Shown: positions 9,733 to 19,340 of the stretch, in pieces
Position numbering within the stretch: the stretch's first letter is position 1
How the letters are laid out: each line of letters opens with the position of its first letter
Source of the DNA: Flectonema sp. DT1601
Taxonomy: Eukaryota > Euglenozoa > Diplonemea > Diplonemida > Diplonemidae
Assembly (NCBI GenBank): GCA_964019425.1
Contig: OZ025807.1
Span: 802,823 to 866,822, forward strand
Length of the DNA: 64,000 nt
Reading direction: 5' to 3'
Notes under the pieces: generated by a model
Told to the model about the DNA's origin: nothing
What the model saw: the letters and a program-made list of their open reading frames with translations, nothing else
Database searches by the model: none
Position numbers and translations under genes: made by a program

Positions 9733-10689
9733 TTTATACTTCATTTACACAAACAAACTACTGAAATGGGTATCGTTGCCATCGTCGACATTCTCATCAC
9801 AGCGAACAGCGCACAGGTACAGGTGGAGCTGCACGAGCCACACATCTGGCAGTACACCGACATCTGGTGTGCGGCGTATCCGTTTCCTCCTACGGACTTG
9901 GACGACCCGTTCAGTTCGATTCACAGTGTGCACATATCGAGTCCGACGAACGAGTTGCACAACATGCCGCCGATCCACTTCGACGCGGCGGGGGATCCGT
10001 TGTCTTCAGAGAGACCGTACTGGATCAAATGCCACGCTGATGAGACTTGGTACGGAACTGTGTTCCACCACTTCCTGCAGACCATCATCACCACACACGA
10101 ACCTGACGGTTGCCACACCGGAGTGCATTACTTCAACCCTGCTGGAGTAGAGAGCCACTTAGCCGTGCATGGACCGATCGCAGATGGAAACGTTGACCTG
10201 GGACACACGAACTACTTCAAGTTCCCATCGGGTATCCGTGGACTGAATGTGTTCGACGTTCCCCGTCCTCTTCCTTCTGGGTCGAGTCTGGAGTTGACGT
10301 GCTGCCGTGGAGAGGAATGTGAATTCTGGGTGACGATGTACGTGTGCAAGGAGTGTACGGGTCCGAGACCTGACGGTCTGCGCACAGACCTTCTGTCGAG
10401 CGGATGGGATGCTGGAAGCTGCTCTCCGTGTTTCGACGACGACAGGACAACAATTTCATTTCACAAGCACGTGAACGCGAACTCTGGAACTTACAAGGAG
10501 ACTCTGCACAGTGCCTACGATGAGATTGCTGTTGTGTTTGGTCTCGAAGGGTGTGTCTCTACCCCGTGGTGCAGCAAGCAGCCTGGACCTCAACTTGGCG
10601 GTGGATTTAAAAACACTGCTTGCTTCAGAAACGGCAACTGCCCTCATCCATTTGTTGGAGGGGTTGAACTAGAAGAAACAGATAGGTAG
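9733..10689 (+). CDS. Array gene 3: unrecognised cysteine-rich protein, mosaic of copies 1 and 2
   Basis: Third copy, opening after CCCCACAG and ending in TAG at 10687. The first part is copy-2-like (PPTDLDDPF, HFDAAGDPL), the middle and the GGGFKN / FRNGNC segment are copy-1-like (GLRTDLL), and the tail VGGVELEE is copy-2-like again. An in-frame ATG at 9667 exists upstream, but the peptide it adds (MSLKIEQSYMQ) is neither hydrophobic nor shared with the other copies, so I regard it as chance intron reading. As in the other copies, all Cys are kept, which argues for a functional protein. Confidence 0.75.
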   Translation, partial: FILHLHKQTTEMGIVAIVDILITANSAQVQVELHEPHIWQYTDIWCAAYPFPPTDLDDPFSSIHSVHISSPTNELHNMPPIHFDAAGDPLSSERPYWIKCHADETWYGTVFHHFLQTIITTHEPDGCHTGVHYFNPAGVESHLAVHGPIADGNVDLGHTNYFKFPSGIRGLNVFDVPRPLPSGSSLELTCCRGEECEFWVTMYVCKECTGPRPDGLRTDLLSSGWDAGSCSPCFDDDRTTISFHKHVNANSGTYKETLHSAYDEIAVVFGLEGCVSTPWCSKQPGPQLGGGFKNTACFRNGNCPHPFVGGVELEETDR

Positions 10690-11147
10690 ATTCGCTAAAA
10701 GTAACACGTTATTCTTAATTGCAATATTCAGGGAGAATGGATTTCCTGTTGCTTTCCTTCCTCTTTTAAATATCCACTCTCTTCCTAATTGTCGCCCCCA
10801 CATACACACGAATCAAAATTGCTGTGTGCGCGGTGGTGATGAAGTGATGGTCCTGCGATCAGCACCTTTTCTCTCTATATATTTAGCTGCATTAACAACT
10901 TATGGAAAAGGATGTAATGATAAACACTCTTTCCGTTGTTGGGGTCAAAGAAGAAAAAGAAAAAAATCAGTCTTAGCGGCCCTTAGCTCTCTGTTGAGCT
11001 TCCCTGCCTTAAGCGTTTCCTCCACCTGTTCACTTTATTTACCCAATTCCATATATTGATTGAGTTCTTGTGTTAAAAAAATAATATTAGTTAATTATTT
11101 GTAATTTTCGTCAGAGAGGAACGGCCTTTCAAAAACAACAAATTATT
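10690..11147 (+). other. Array 3' flank and eIF4E-like gene 5' flank
   Basis: Contains the third copy of the array 3' flank up to about 11070, then A/T-rich sequence. A T-rich tract ending TTTTCGTCAG at 11114 lies 33 nt before the next ATG and looks like a 5' processing (splice acceptor) site. Confidence 0.5.
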
Positions 11148-13112
11148 ATGTATGATTCCTTGGGTTGTGGTAAACTAGCAAGTGAGTGGACATTTTGGAG
11201 GGATGAGTGGAGCGAAGGTTCAAGGCCAAGTCTAGAAGTTTGGAAAAATAACATTGACAAAGTAGCTTCTTTTTGGGATGTATTCAACACGTGTGCTGCA
11301 GCAACTCCATCTGGACTGCTCCCCGGACAAGGAATTCATATTTTCAGAAAAGGAATTAGACCAGAGTACGAAGACCATGCGAACATCTACGGAGGTCATT
11401 TCAGTATTATTATGAAGGATAAGACTCCAAAAGTAAAGGCTGAAGTCTGGTTGAAGTTGGTAACAGAAATAGTCGTAAAGAATAACAGCAAACTTCTTCC
11501 TTTCATAAATGAGATCAACGGATTGAGTTTGTCTCAGCAAAGAAGTGACAATGATTCTTTCAAAACTGTGATAAAGGTTTGGCTAATGGGTAGCACAGCA
11601 ACTGCAAAAAGAGAATATCAAGTTTGGAAGAGGGAACGTAAAATGGTTTTGTATTCGTTGTCAAATATGTCAACTCAGTGGAGTGACCATTCGGGATACT
11701 CTCAGGGAACTCTACTTGGTCACAGTAAGAGTAACAGTGCCCCGTTAAATGCTGTTTTTGGATCACCGACATCAGTACCAACATACGGTGGTTACAGTAC
11801 ACTAAACAGAGGAATGCTCAAACAACTTCAACAGACCAATCGGATGCAAAATCCTCAATCACACTTTATAACTCAACAACATGACAACTCCGTAAATAAT
11901 TCTCACGCACCTGAAGGCAGACCTGAAGGTAGAGCCCCCCACATGCGGCAGTCAGAAGGCGATCTCGACGCTGCAGCTTCTGGCAGACAAGCTTTCAGAC
12001 AGCAACAACAGCGTTCTAGAAGAGAGCGCAATACAAATCAAAACAGAGCCTGTGATGATCTGACGAAGTATCTTCCTGCAAGTCCTGCGCAGCAGAAGCC
12101 TGATCAGCAACCTTCAACTCAAAGTCAGCACATCGGTCGATCAGAAGGTGAGTTGAGTAACTTTAGTGCCATCTCAGAAGATGTTTCAGTCTCGTCAGCA
12201 GTTTCCACACTCACTCCCGTGAAGACTAATCAAATGGCAATCAAGAGAGCTCATATTAGATCAAGATGTCTATTCTTGAGACAAAGTAGATCTCTCTCAC
12301 CTAGGGCAATTGATCGATCCGAGGTAAGAGCTAGTTTAATAAAATATGACAGCGATGTTGAAAAGACTTGTTGTGACACCCCAAGATCAGGACCAAGTCT
12401 AAGGGATAGTGAAACACTACAAACATCTTCAATGATTAGCAGTAAGATGAATTGGGCTGATGATATTCCAGATGTTCCAGAAGGGAGTTCTGCAACTGTT
12501 CTGTCAAACAGTACTCACAGTGATACTAGTGAACCTCTTCACAGAGCACAACCTTTACAACCAGTTCCGAGTGTTGAGGATTTAGCTATTACAGAAAGAA
12601 AGAGTTCCGTCGGTTCTGTAAAAACACCAAAATCACCTCCACTTGGATCATTTTCTACTTCAGAAGATGCTGGTTTGTATTCGAGGTATGGTCGTAATGA
12701 AGGCATGGGTGGAAATCCACAGAAAAAGCGTCACCAACGTAAGGGACCAAATTCCCAATCGCAACCCCTACCAACCACAGACCACACTCACTCAACAGGT
12801 AACTACCGCAGTTCTCTGGCAATGTCTTACAACAACAATAATAATAATAATAACAATAATAATAATAATGGTAGTAATGGAAGTGGTTGTATTACCAACA
12901 ACAACTCAAACAACGGAAATACCAACGGTCCAAATAATAACAAGACTCGTGGCAATGCTGCAGTTCCGTCGAGTTCGTATGGCCGCATCAACAAAACCCC
13001 GTCTAACTCATATGCTGGTTACTCTTCGAATAGCCGGAGAAGTAGTAAAAATATAACAAGCAATACAAGTAAAGGTAACAATCCATATGTTTCGTATGCC
13101 CAGCAGGGGTAA
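11148..13112 (+). CDS. eIF4E-like cap-binding protein with long low-complexity tail
   Basis: 654 residues, no intron. Residues 1-165 show the eIF4E fold signature: EWTFW, an FWDVFN helix, LLPGQGIHIFRKGIRP, then EYEDHANIYGG in place of the usual MWEDxxNxxGG, and KVWLMGS near the domain end. Thus the second cap-stacking Trp (human W102) is Tyr, with the following Glu kept. The remaining 490 residues are Ser/Gln/Asn-rich, with repeated HxxRSEGxL-like phrases, RSLSP and an Asn run encoded by AAC/AAT at about 12830-12869. Divergent extended eIF4E isoforms are common in protists; translation control or mRNA storage is the likely role. The start is supported by an upstream pyrimidine-AG site 33 nt away. 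Confidence 0.85.
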   Translation: MYDSLGCGKLASEWTFWRDEWSEGSRPSLEVWKNNIDKVASFWDVFNTCAAATPSGLLPGQGIHIFRKGIRPEYEDHANIYGGHFSIIMKDKTPKVKAEVWLKLVTEIVVKNNSKLLPFINEINGLSLSQQRSDNDSFKTVIKVWLMGSTATAKREYQVWKRERKMVLYSLSNMSTQWSDHSGYSQGTLLGHSKSNSAPLNAVFGSPTSVPTYGGYSTLNRGMLKQLQQTNRMQNPQSHFITQQHDNSVNNSHAPEGRPEGRAPHMRQSEGDLDAAASGRQAFRQQQQRSRRERNTNQNRACDDLTKYLPASPAQQKPDQQPSTQSQHIGRSEGELSNFSAISEDVSVSSAVSTLTPVKTNQMAIKRAHIRSRCLFLRQSRSLSPRAIDRSEVRASLIKYDSDVEKTCCDTPRSGPSLRDSETLQTSSMISSKMNWADDIPDVPEGSSATVLSNSTHSDTSEPLHRAQPLQPVPSVEDLAITERKSSVGSVKTPKSPPLGSFSTSEDAGLYSRYGRNEGMGGNPQKKRHQRKGPNSQSQPLPTTDHTHSTGNYRSSLAMSYNNNNNNNNNNNNNGSNGSGCITNNNSNNGNTNGPNNNKTRGNAAVPSSSYGRINKTPSNSYAGYSSNSRRSSKNITSNTSKGNNPYVSYAQQG

Positions 13113-16100
13113 TGTTAAATTAGCTTCATTTGGCCAATTCAATGCGCATACACGTTTTGATATTGCGGTTGTAGCGTCACAGGGACAACGCAATCGCGTT
13201 CCCCTTTTTTTTTCCGTTCGTGGTAAGGTTATCACTTTTTTAAAATTTATTGGGGAGTTGAAGAAGGAAAAAAAAAATAAATAAAAAAAAATAACAAAAA
13301 AGTGACCTACGCTGTGTGTACCGAGTTTTCTCTAGCCATTTTTCCGGTTTAGGTTTCTACCGCAAAAACTCTGAAATTCATTATTTTATGTTTGTTTTTT
13401 GTGACATTAATGCGTAGGCGTTTTTTATTTTATTTTTTTTTATTTGTTTCACTCCCCATTATTTTTTTCCCTCACATTTCTGACAAAATTACAGAGGCCG
13501 TTTCTTAAGCATCTGTATTACAGATGAAACTTTTTTTTTTTTTTTCTTTCCCCCGTTACACGAGAGTTCGTGGCACTAGGGCTTTGAGTAAATTACGTTC
13601 ACTCTTGTGAATTGTGACCTCTATTGGTTTCACAAGAGGAATTCTTTTTTTTCTTTTCTTTCTTTTTTGTTGTTTATGCTTACAGTATTGAAATTGATGG
13701 CAGGGGGGTGGAAGCCACTTTTCAGATTCTAAAAGGAAAAAAGAGAAAGAGCAAGGAGAGTTTTTTTTTGTTAGTTGCTTATACGAGAGAACACCGCTTA
13801 CACACGGTGGGTGTCGAATTTATTATTTGCGTTCTCTCTTTGCGAGTTATGGGAAGTTGCTGTGCGAAACGAAACCATTTTTCTAATTTAAAAAAAAGAA
13901 GAAAAAAAAAAAAAAAAAAAAAAAAAAAAGATCGAAAACAAAATCGTGAAAAAAAAAAAAAAATTAAAATTAAAGATAAAAATTTAAAAAAACAATAACA
14001 GGATATTACACTCTCATCTCTTCTCGATTCCAATCCCAGCCCAACCCATATATTTCTTGTTTTTTTGGTGCTTTTCTGATTTGTTTTTATTATCTCTCTC
14101 TCTCTCCCAGAATTTCCCTTTCTATTGTTTATGAATTTGGATTGCTGTTCCGAATCTCAACTTTATATACCAAAATTATGGTAAGTCGTTGGAGATTCTG
14201 GTCCGGCAGTGCTCCTTGCTGCAGGGATTTGCTGTGGTCAAAACCTGCTTTGTGTCCTTACCTACTCATTGAAGTGTTTACACTTCAGAGTTGCCTTACC
14301 GATTTTCGTTACCTTCTTCTTTAGCTTGTTTGCTTTATGAAGTTGTCGTACAAGATTCAATAAATGCAATGCATTGGTGGTTTATTACTGGTGTTTGTAT
14401 TTTTTTATTTTCTTACCTACCTGTTTTGGGAGCTTTGTCATATACGTTTTCCTTTTCTTTTTTTTTTTTTTTTTGGTGTTTTTTTTTTTTTTGGTGTTTT
14501 TTTTTTAGAATTGTTTTCTTAGTTGGAACTTCAATAAGGAAATTATCAAAAAAAAAACTGTTAAAAAAAAAAAAAAAAAAAGAAAAGAAAAAGAAAACCC
14601 ATTTTGAGGCTCCTTTTTTTTTTTGAGGTATTTTGGTGTTTTTTTTGTCGTTATTACGCAAAAACATCACAACAAAAATTAAAAAAAAAAAAAAAAATTA
14701 TTATATTCTCTTTTGGGAATGCTTAGTTGTATATCAACTAAACAGCGGCCTGTCAGATGCCGGGTTGCGCGTAGGGATGAAGTTCTCTTGTTATTTTGTT
14801 TTGAATCAATAACAAGAAAAAAAGAAAAAAAAAAAAAAAAGGGGGAGGTCATTAACTTCCGTTTGTTGAATCCAGAAGTTACACCTCTTTTCTACAGCAG
14901 TTTGCTTCCTTTTTGTTTTTATTTATTTTATTTATTTTTCCTGTTAGGTTAGGGATATTTTCGTTCTCGATTAGAATTTTATTTTTATTTTTATTTGTTT
15001 TTTTATTCCCCATCTCCTTACGCAACGCAATTTTTTTTTCTTTTTTTTTTTCCCTCCTGCGGATAAGGCCATCTTTGGTTAGAGTTAACAAAGCTGCAGA
15101 TACTATTTTATTATGTTAGTGTTAGTTTCCAAACAGACTACACACATTTATTGAATAACCAGCAGTGTTCCTCATCCCTTCAGCTGCTAATAATTTTCCC
15201 CTCGTGACGGGATATTTTTTTTAATTTAATTTCTGTTTTCGTTTTTTTTTTTTTTTTTTTTTTATTATGATCGGAATCTACACTAGGGAAACTTTAAAAA
15301 AAAAAAAAAAAAAAAAAATTGTTTGTCGGCACGCGGCAGCAGTTTGCTTGTATTCAAGCAACGTCATAAAAAAAAAAAAATAATAATAATAATAACAATA
15401 AAATAAAAGAAAAAAAAGCGCGTAAGCGCGAGTGCGAATGCAAACGTTCAATGGAGCAGATATCTGAAGGGCATTTGTTCGCGAATCTGCTACCTACCGT
15501 CCCAGCGCGCTGCTGTCATTCTTTGTTTGTTTAACAATTCCAAACAAACAACAAAAAGAAAAAAAAAAAAAAAATACCCTTGGATATTGAGGATGAAGGC
15601 AAATTCTCCAAAACCAAAGCTATTTTTTTTTTTTTTTTTTTTTTTTGAGAGTTTTGAAAAATTATTTCTGTTTTTTTTTTTTTTTTTTTTTTAAATATAA
15701 TATTATTTTCTTCTTTTTTGGAAAACTTCTAATCCGAACACAAAAGTTTCCGCAAAAAATGCCTTGAGACCTGGTTAAAAAATCCGCCATGGAATCGAAC
15801 TTGCTGAAATTAAGGCAGACTGTTTTTTTTTTTTTTTTTTTTTTTTCCCCCGGGAAGAAGACACATGCTAGCGTAGTTCTTTTGCTTTTCTTTGTCTGCT
15901 GAAATTCTATCTGAGAAAACTGGATAAATACAAGTTGCCTCCTGTCGTGACTTGTAGGTAGTCTATACTATCTACACTATCAAGACTCCACTCATGTTAG
16001 GCGTATTTTTTGTCCTAGCTCCAGCATGCTTCATAGGAAACACTGTCATCAGTCCGGTTATTCTTAAGTCCCAAGTTAAGGTTGTAACCAAACAAAAAAA

Positions 16101-16216
16101 AAAAAACTTAAGGCATGCTTTTTTTAACCAACGTTGGATTAACACCCCTGTAGTGTCAGGAGTTGTTTCGTCCTGTTGGATTAATTGTGTGCAACGAGAT
16201 GCATGTGTTGTCGAAG

Positions 16217-16247
<31 letters not shown>

Positions 16248-18710
16248 AAGTATCAGCTTTCAATCTTGAATGGTCTCCGATTATGACGGTACAAAAAACA
16301 GATAAAAGGAGGATAAACTTTTTGGCGCCAAGATTTTTTTTTTTTTTTAATCGCTCTCTCCTTTGCGAGAGTGATGAGACTTGTTTTTTGTCCCACTTGA
16401 AATAATGACTTTACAGCTTCTCCTTTACACGGCTAAACTATGTCTTTCTGGTTTATGAAGTTTATCTAAACGAATTACAAAGACACTTTTATAAGTTTAG
16501 GATTCAAAATCTTAAGGTAGACCCGCGCTACCCTGTGAAGTCTTTTTCTTTGTTAGTTTTAATATCTTGATGGACTGGAATGGCCAGTACCTCAGAGTGT
16601 TTCTGGAGTTGCTTTTCTTGTTCGATATATATGAATAACGTCTTTCTCTTACAAATCGAACTAGGATGCTTCTCGATTCAGCGGTCCCTGCCCCCCTCTT
16701 TTGTAGGCATAAGAATACTTTTAGTAGCTGTTTTCAAATGGTTATCACTCCCTGTTCCTTTTGTAGGCATAACAATGGAACTGCTCTTTATTCACGGCAG
16801 TTTGATGGCATAATTTCCCCCCCTTTTTTTCTTTTTTAAATTCGGTTATTCTTCCTTTTGATTGTCAACTCGATTTTCAACATCGATTTTATCAAAGTCA
16901 CTTCTACAGCTTGACCTCTTTTGACATTTTGGGGAACTTGAACTGCTTACGCAAGCAGTTTACCATAAAGATTAGCATTCCTGAGAACATTTTTTCACAG
17001 CATGCCGATAATAGACACGATACTCAATGAATGGATCAGTTTAGAGTCGGTTCGAGCTGCTTTTCTTTTTTTTTTTCTATCTCCTTTTTTTAAAAATCAA
17101 TCCAATTTGCGTTGAGTTGAAAGAGTATCAACGTGGTCTACTTGTAACGTAGATATTAATTTGGGTATTGATTTCTTTAGGTAGTTTATTAAAAGCGAAA
17201 AAAAACAAAAAAGAACTAAAATTGTGTAGCCCTAAGGGAAATTAAAAGAACCAAATTGGGCTCTCCAACTTTACAGTTGGTTATGTGTGAGGTCGAATGC
17301 TCTCGTGCTTAAAACTATTCCACCCTTTCTCTTATATTCATAGTCTTTCTTTCTGCTTCTCGTACGTCTGCTTGTTTGGGTAATGCAGAAGTGCTGCTCG
17401 TGCCGTTTTCTCAAATTTCTTTCGAAGGGGTTTTCCCTTCTGTCGCCTAAGAAGTGGAATTATTTTTAATGTATTCGCTGTAAAGGCGCTTTAGACCTCA
17501 ATCAGCAAAGCAGCGCTTTCGGAGTCTCAACAGCCTCCTCAACTCCCTCTTTAAACTCTTCTTTCTCCCCTCCGTGCTTTGTATATAATTGCTAAACAAA
17601 TAAACAAACATAGAAGACCTTCATTGCTGATGAGAGTAATTTTAAGCGTGTTTTTTGGAGGGAAAAAAAAAAAAAAAAAAAAAAACGCGCCTGAAAAAAA
17701 TGTTACTCTTTTAGTCTCTGGAATTGACTGTCCGTCACCTCCGTCTCAAAAACCGCGAAAAATAAAAACAATAAATAACTTGTCGCAGGTATGTCTTGCT
17801 TACAACTTCTCTAAGTTGTTGGGAGACAAAAAAAAACCCCCCATCGTATTAAATCCTGTCCCCCCCCTTTTTCTTCAGATAAAGGTACTGCACTCGTATA
17901 GTCGATACTGATACAAAAGCAAGGTTGAATCTATCTTCCTCTCTCTCTATTCGACGGTCTCTACTTAGAGAAAATTGCGTTGTTTTTAATGAGATTCACT
18001 GTCAACTCACATAATAATAGAAGTGCGACCTTTTTTTTTTTTTTTTTTTTGGATCAATTTTTTGAATTAAAAAAAGAATTGGCTTTATCTTCAACTATAC
18101 AGAAAATAGTAAAATAACACTGTGATTTTTTGTTTGTGCACGAAACCGTGAACCGACTTAAACTGATAAAGCTAAAGGAGGTTTTCGTATGCTGCCAACA
18201 TTCTTTTTCGTTCTTACAATACTTGTTAAATGCAAAAAAAAAAAATTCTCTAAAAAAAAAATTTAAAAGGTTCGTCAGCATTAGAATTATTTTCTGTGAT
18301 AAGTAAAAAAAAAAAAAAAAAAAATGATTCTTATGTAGAGACAAAAAAGGAATAGGGAAATATGAAAGAATGATGAATATAGCAATATTTTACTTGTGGC
18401 TTTTTTCCCCTTGCTATCACTTTCATAAAAAATCATCAGACTTCCTTGAATACCTGAAAATAAAAAAAAACTCTTTGCTTCTTCTCTACTCGATGTCATC
18501 CCACCCCCGCCCTTGTCTTTTCCCATCACAACAAAACATAAATTTTCTAAAACCTTTGCTATTCCTTTTCCAATTATTCTTGGTTATGATTTCGACTATT
18601 TTTGTCGTTTCTTTAGCCTAATCAAACTTACTCCTGAAAGAGAAACCTACACTCTGCCGTATTAGTAGCTATGGTTTTGGATTGCAGGGCTCAGAATAAT
18701 GTAGAGTCTT

Positions 18711-18802
18711 TTACGACATTAGTAGAGTGTTTACAAAAACTAACATTACCTTTAGTCACTGTATCATAAAATGTTTATTTTAGTTAACTGTGGTACAATA
18801 CA
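18711..18802 (+). repeat. Dispersed conserved element, copy A
   Basis: Shares with 44523-44623 a core of 27 identical nt starting ACTAACATTACC and ending ACTGTATC, preceded in both by AGAGTGTnTAC and followed 56-66 nt after the core start by ACAATACA. The core can form a small hairpin closing AACATT with AATGTT. Its identity is unknown; a small RNA gene or a degraded short repeat are both possible. Confidence 0.6.
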
Positions 18803-19241
18803 GATACTTTTTAATTTAATCCCCCTCCTTTTTTTTTTTTTTTGTTTTTTTTTGAAAAAATCTTTTCTTTTTCCCTCGATTTGTCAAATTTCACAACCTC
18901 CTGCTGGGGTTCAATTTTTTGAAGGCAAGTCTTGCTTCTCGCTGTGCTGTTCAGATCGTTACATGTGGAAGTGTCCCACGGATGCACGATTTACAAAATG
19001 CACCCCTACTACAAAGTTGTTATTTTTTTTTTTCCCGAGAACCTTTCAATCAACGTCTTTGATACTATTCATTTTATCTTTTTCCTCTTTTTTTTTTGGT
19101 ATGAGTTCGTGTACTGTCGTAGGAGCCACGGTACTGCATTCACGTGCGTCTTGGAAAAAAAAAATAAATAAAAAAAAAATAAATAAAAAGGAAGAGAAAA
19201 TAGGAAAAAGAATTCGAAATAGTCTAAAGAGACCAAATACT

Positions 19242-19340
19242 CCAGGCTTATTCTAGGCTTACTCCAGGCTTACTCCAGGCTTACTTCAGGCTTACTCCAG
19301 GCTTACTCTAGGCTTACTTTAGGCTTACTCCAGGCTTATT
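19242..19340 (+). repeat. Minisatellite, nine units of 11 bp
   Basis: Nine head-to-tail units of consensus CCAGGCTTACT, 99 bp in all. Variation is confined mainly to the first two bases (CC, CT, TC or TT) and to the last three (ACT or ATT). Confidence 0.95.

Larger units (their letters stand above)
6640..11070 (+). repeat. Tandem array of three ~1.5 kb gene units
   Basis: Three direct units, with the conserved exon starting at 6680, 8240 and 9733 (spacings 1560 and 1493 bp). Each unit has a near-identical coding part and a related 3' flank holding the phrase GGAAAAGGATGTAATGATAA, at about 7880, 9416 and 10903. The flank after unit 1 (to about 8050) matches that after unit 3 (to about 11070) closely, while that after unit 2 is diverged. 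Immediately downstream of the coding part, units 2 and 3 are instead the similar pair. The patchwork implies unequal exchange or gene conversion. Confidence 0.9.

Noticed and set aside
13624-14033. Overlapping Lys- and Phe-rich frames on both strands
   Set aside because: Produced by A and T homopolymers; no complexity or family match.
17045-17065. GGTTCGAGCTG as a tRNA T-arm
   Set aside because: No anticodon or D arm can be folded upstream and no acceptor stem partner exists.
19242-19340. Telomere-like TTAGGC reading of the minisatellite
   Set aside because: The 11-bp unit contains TTAGGC only in one diverged unit and the array is internal and short.
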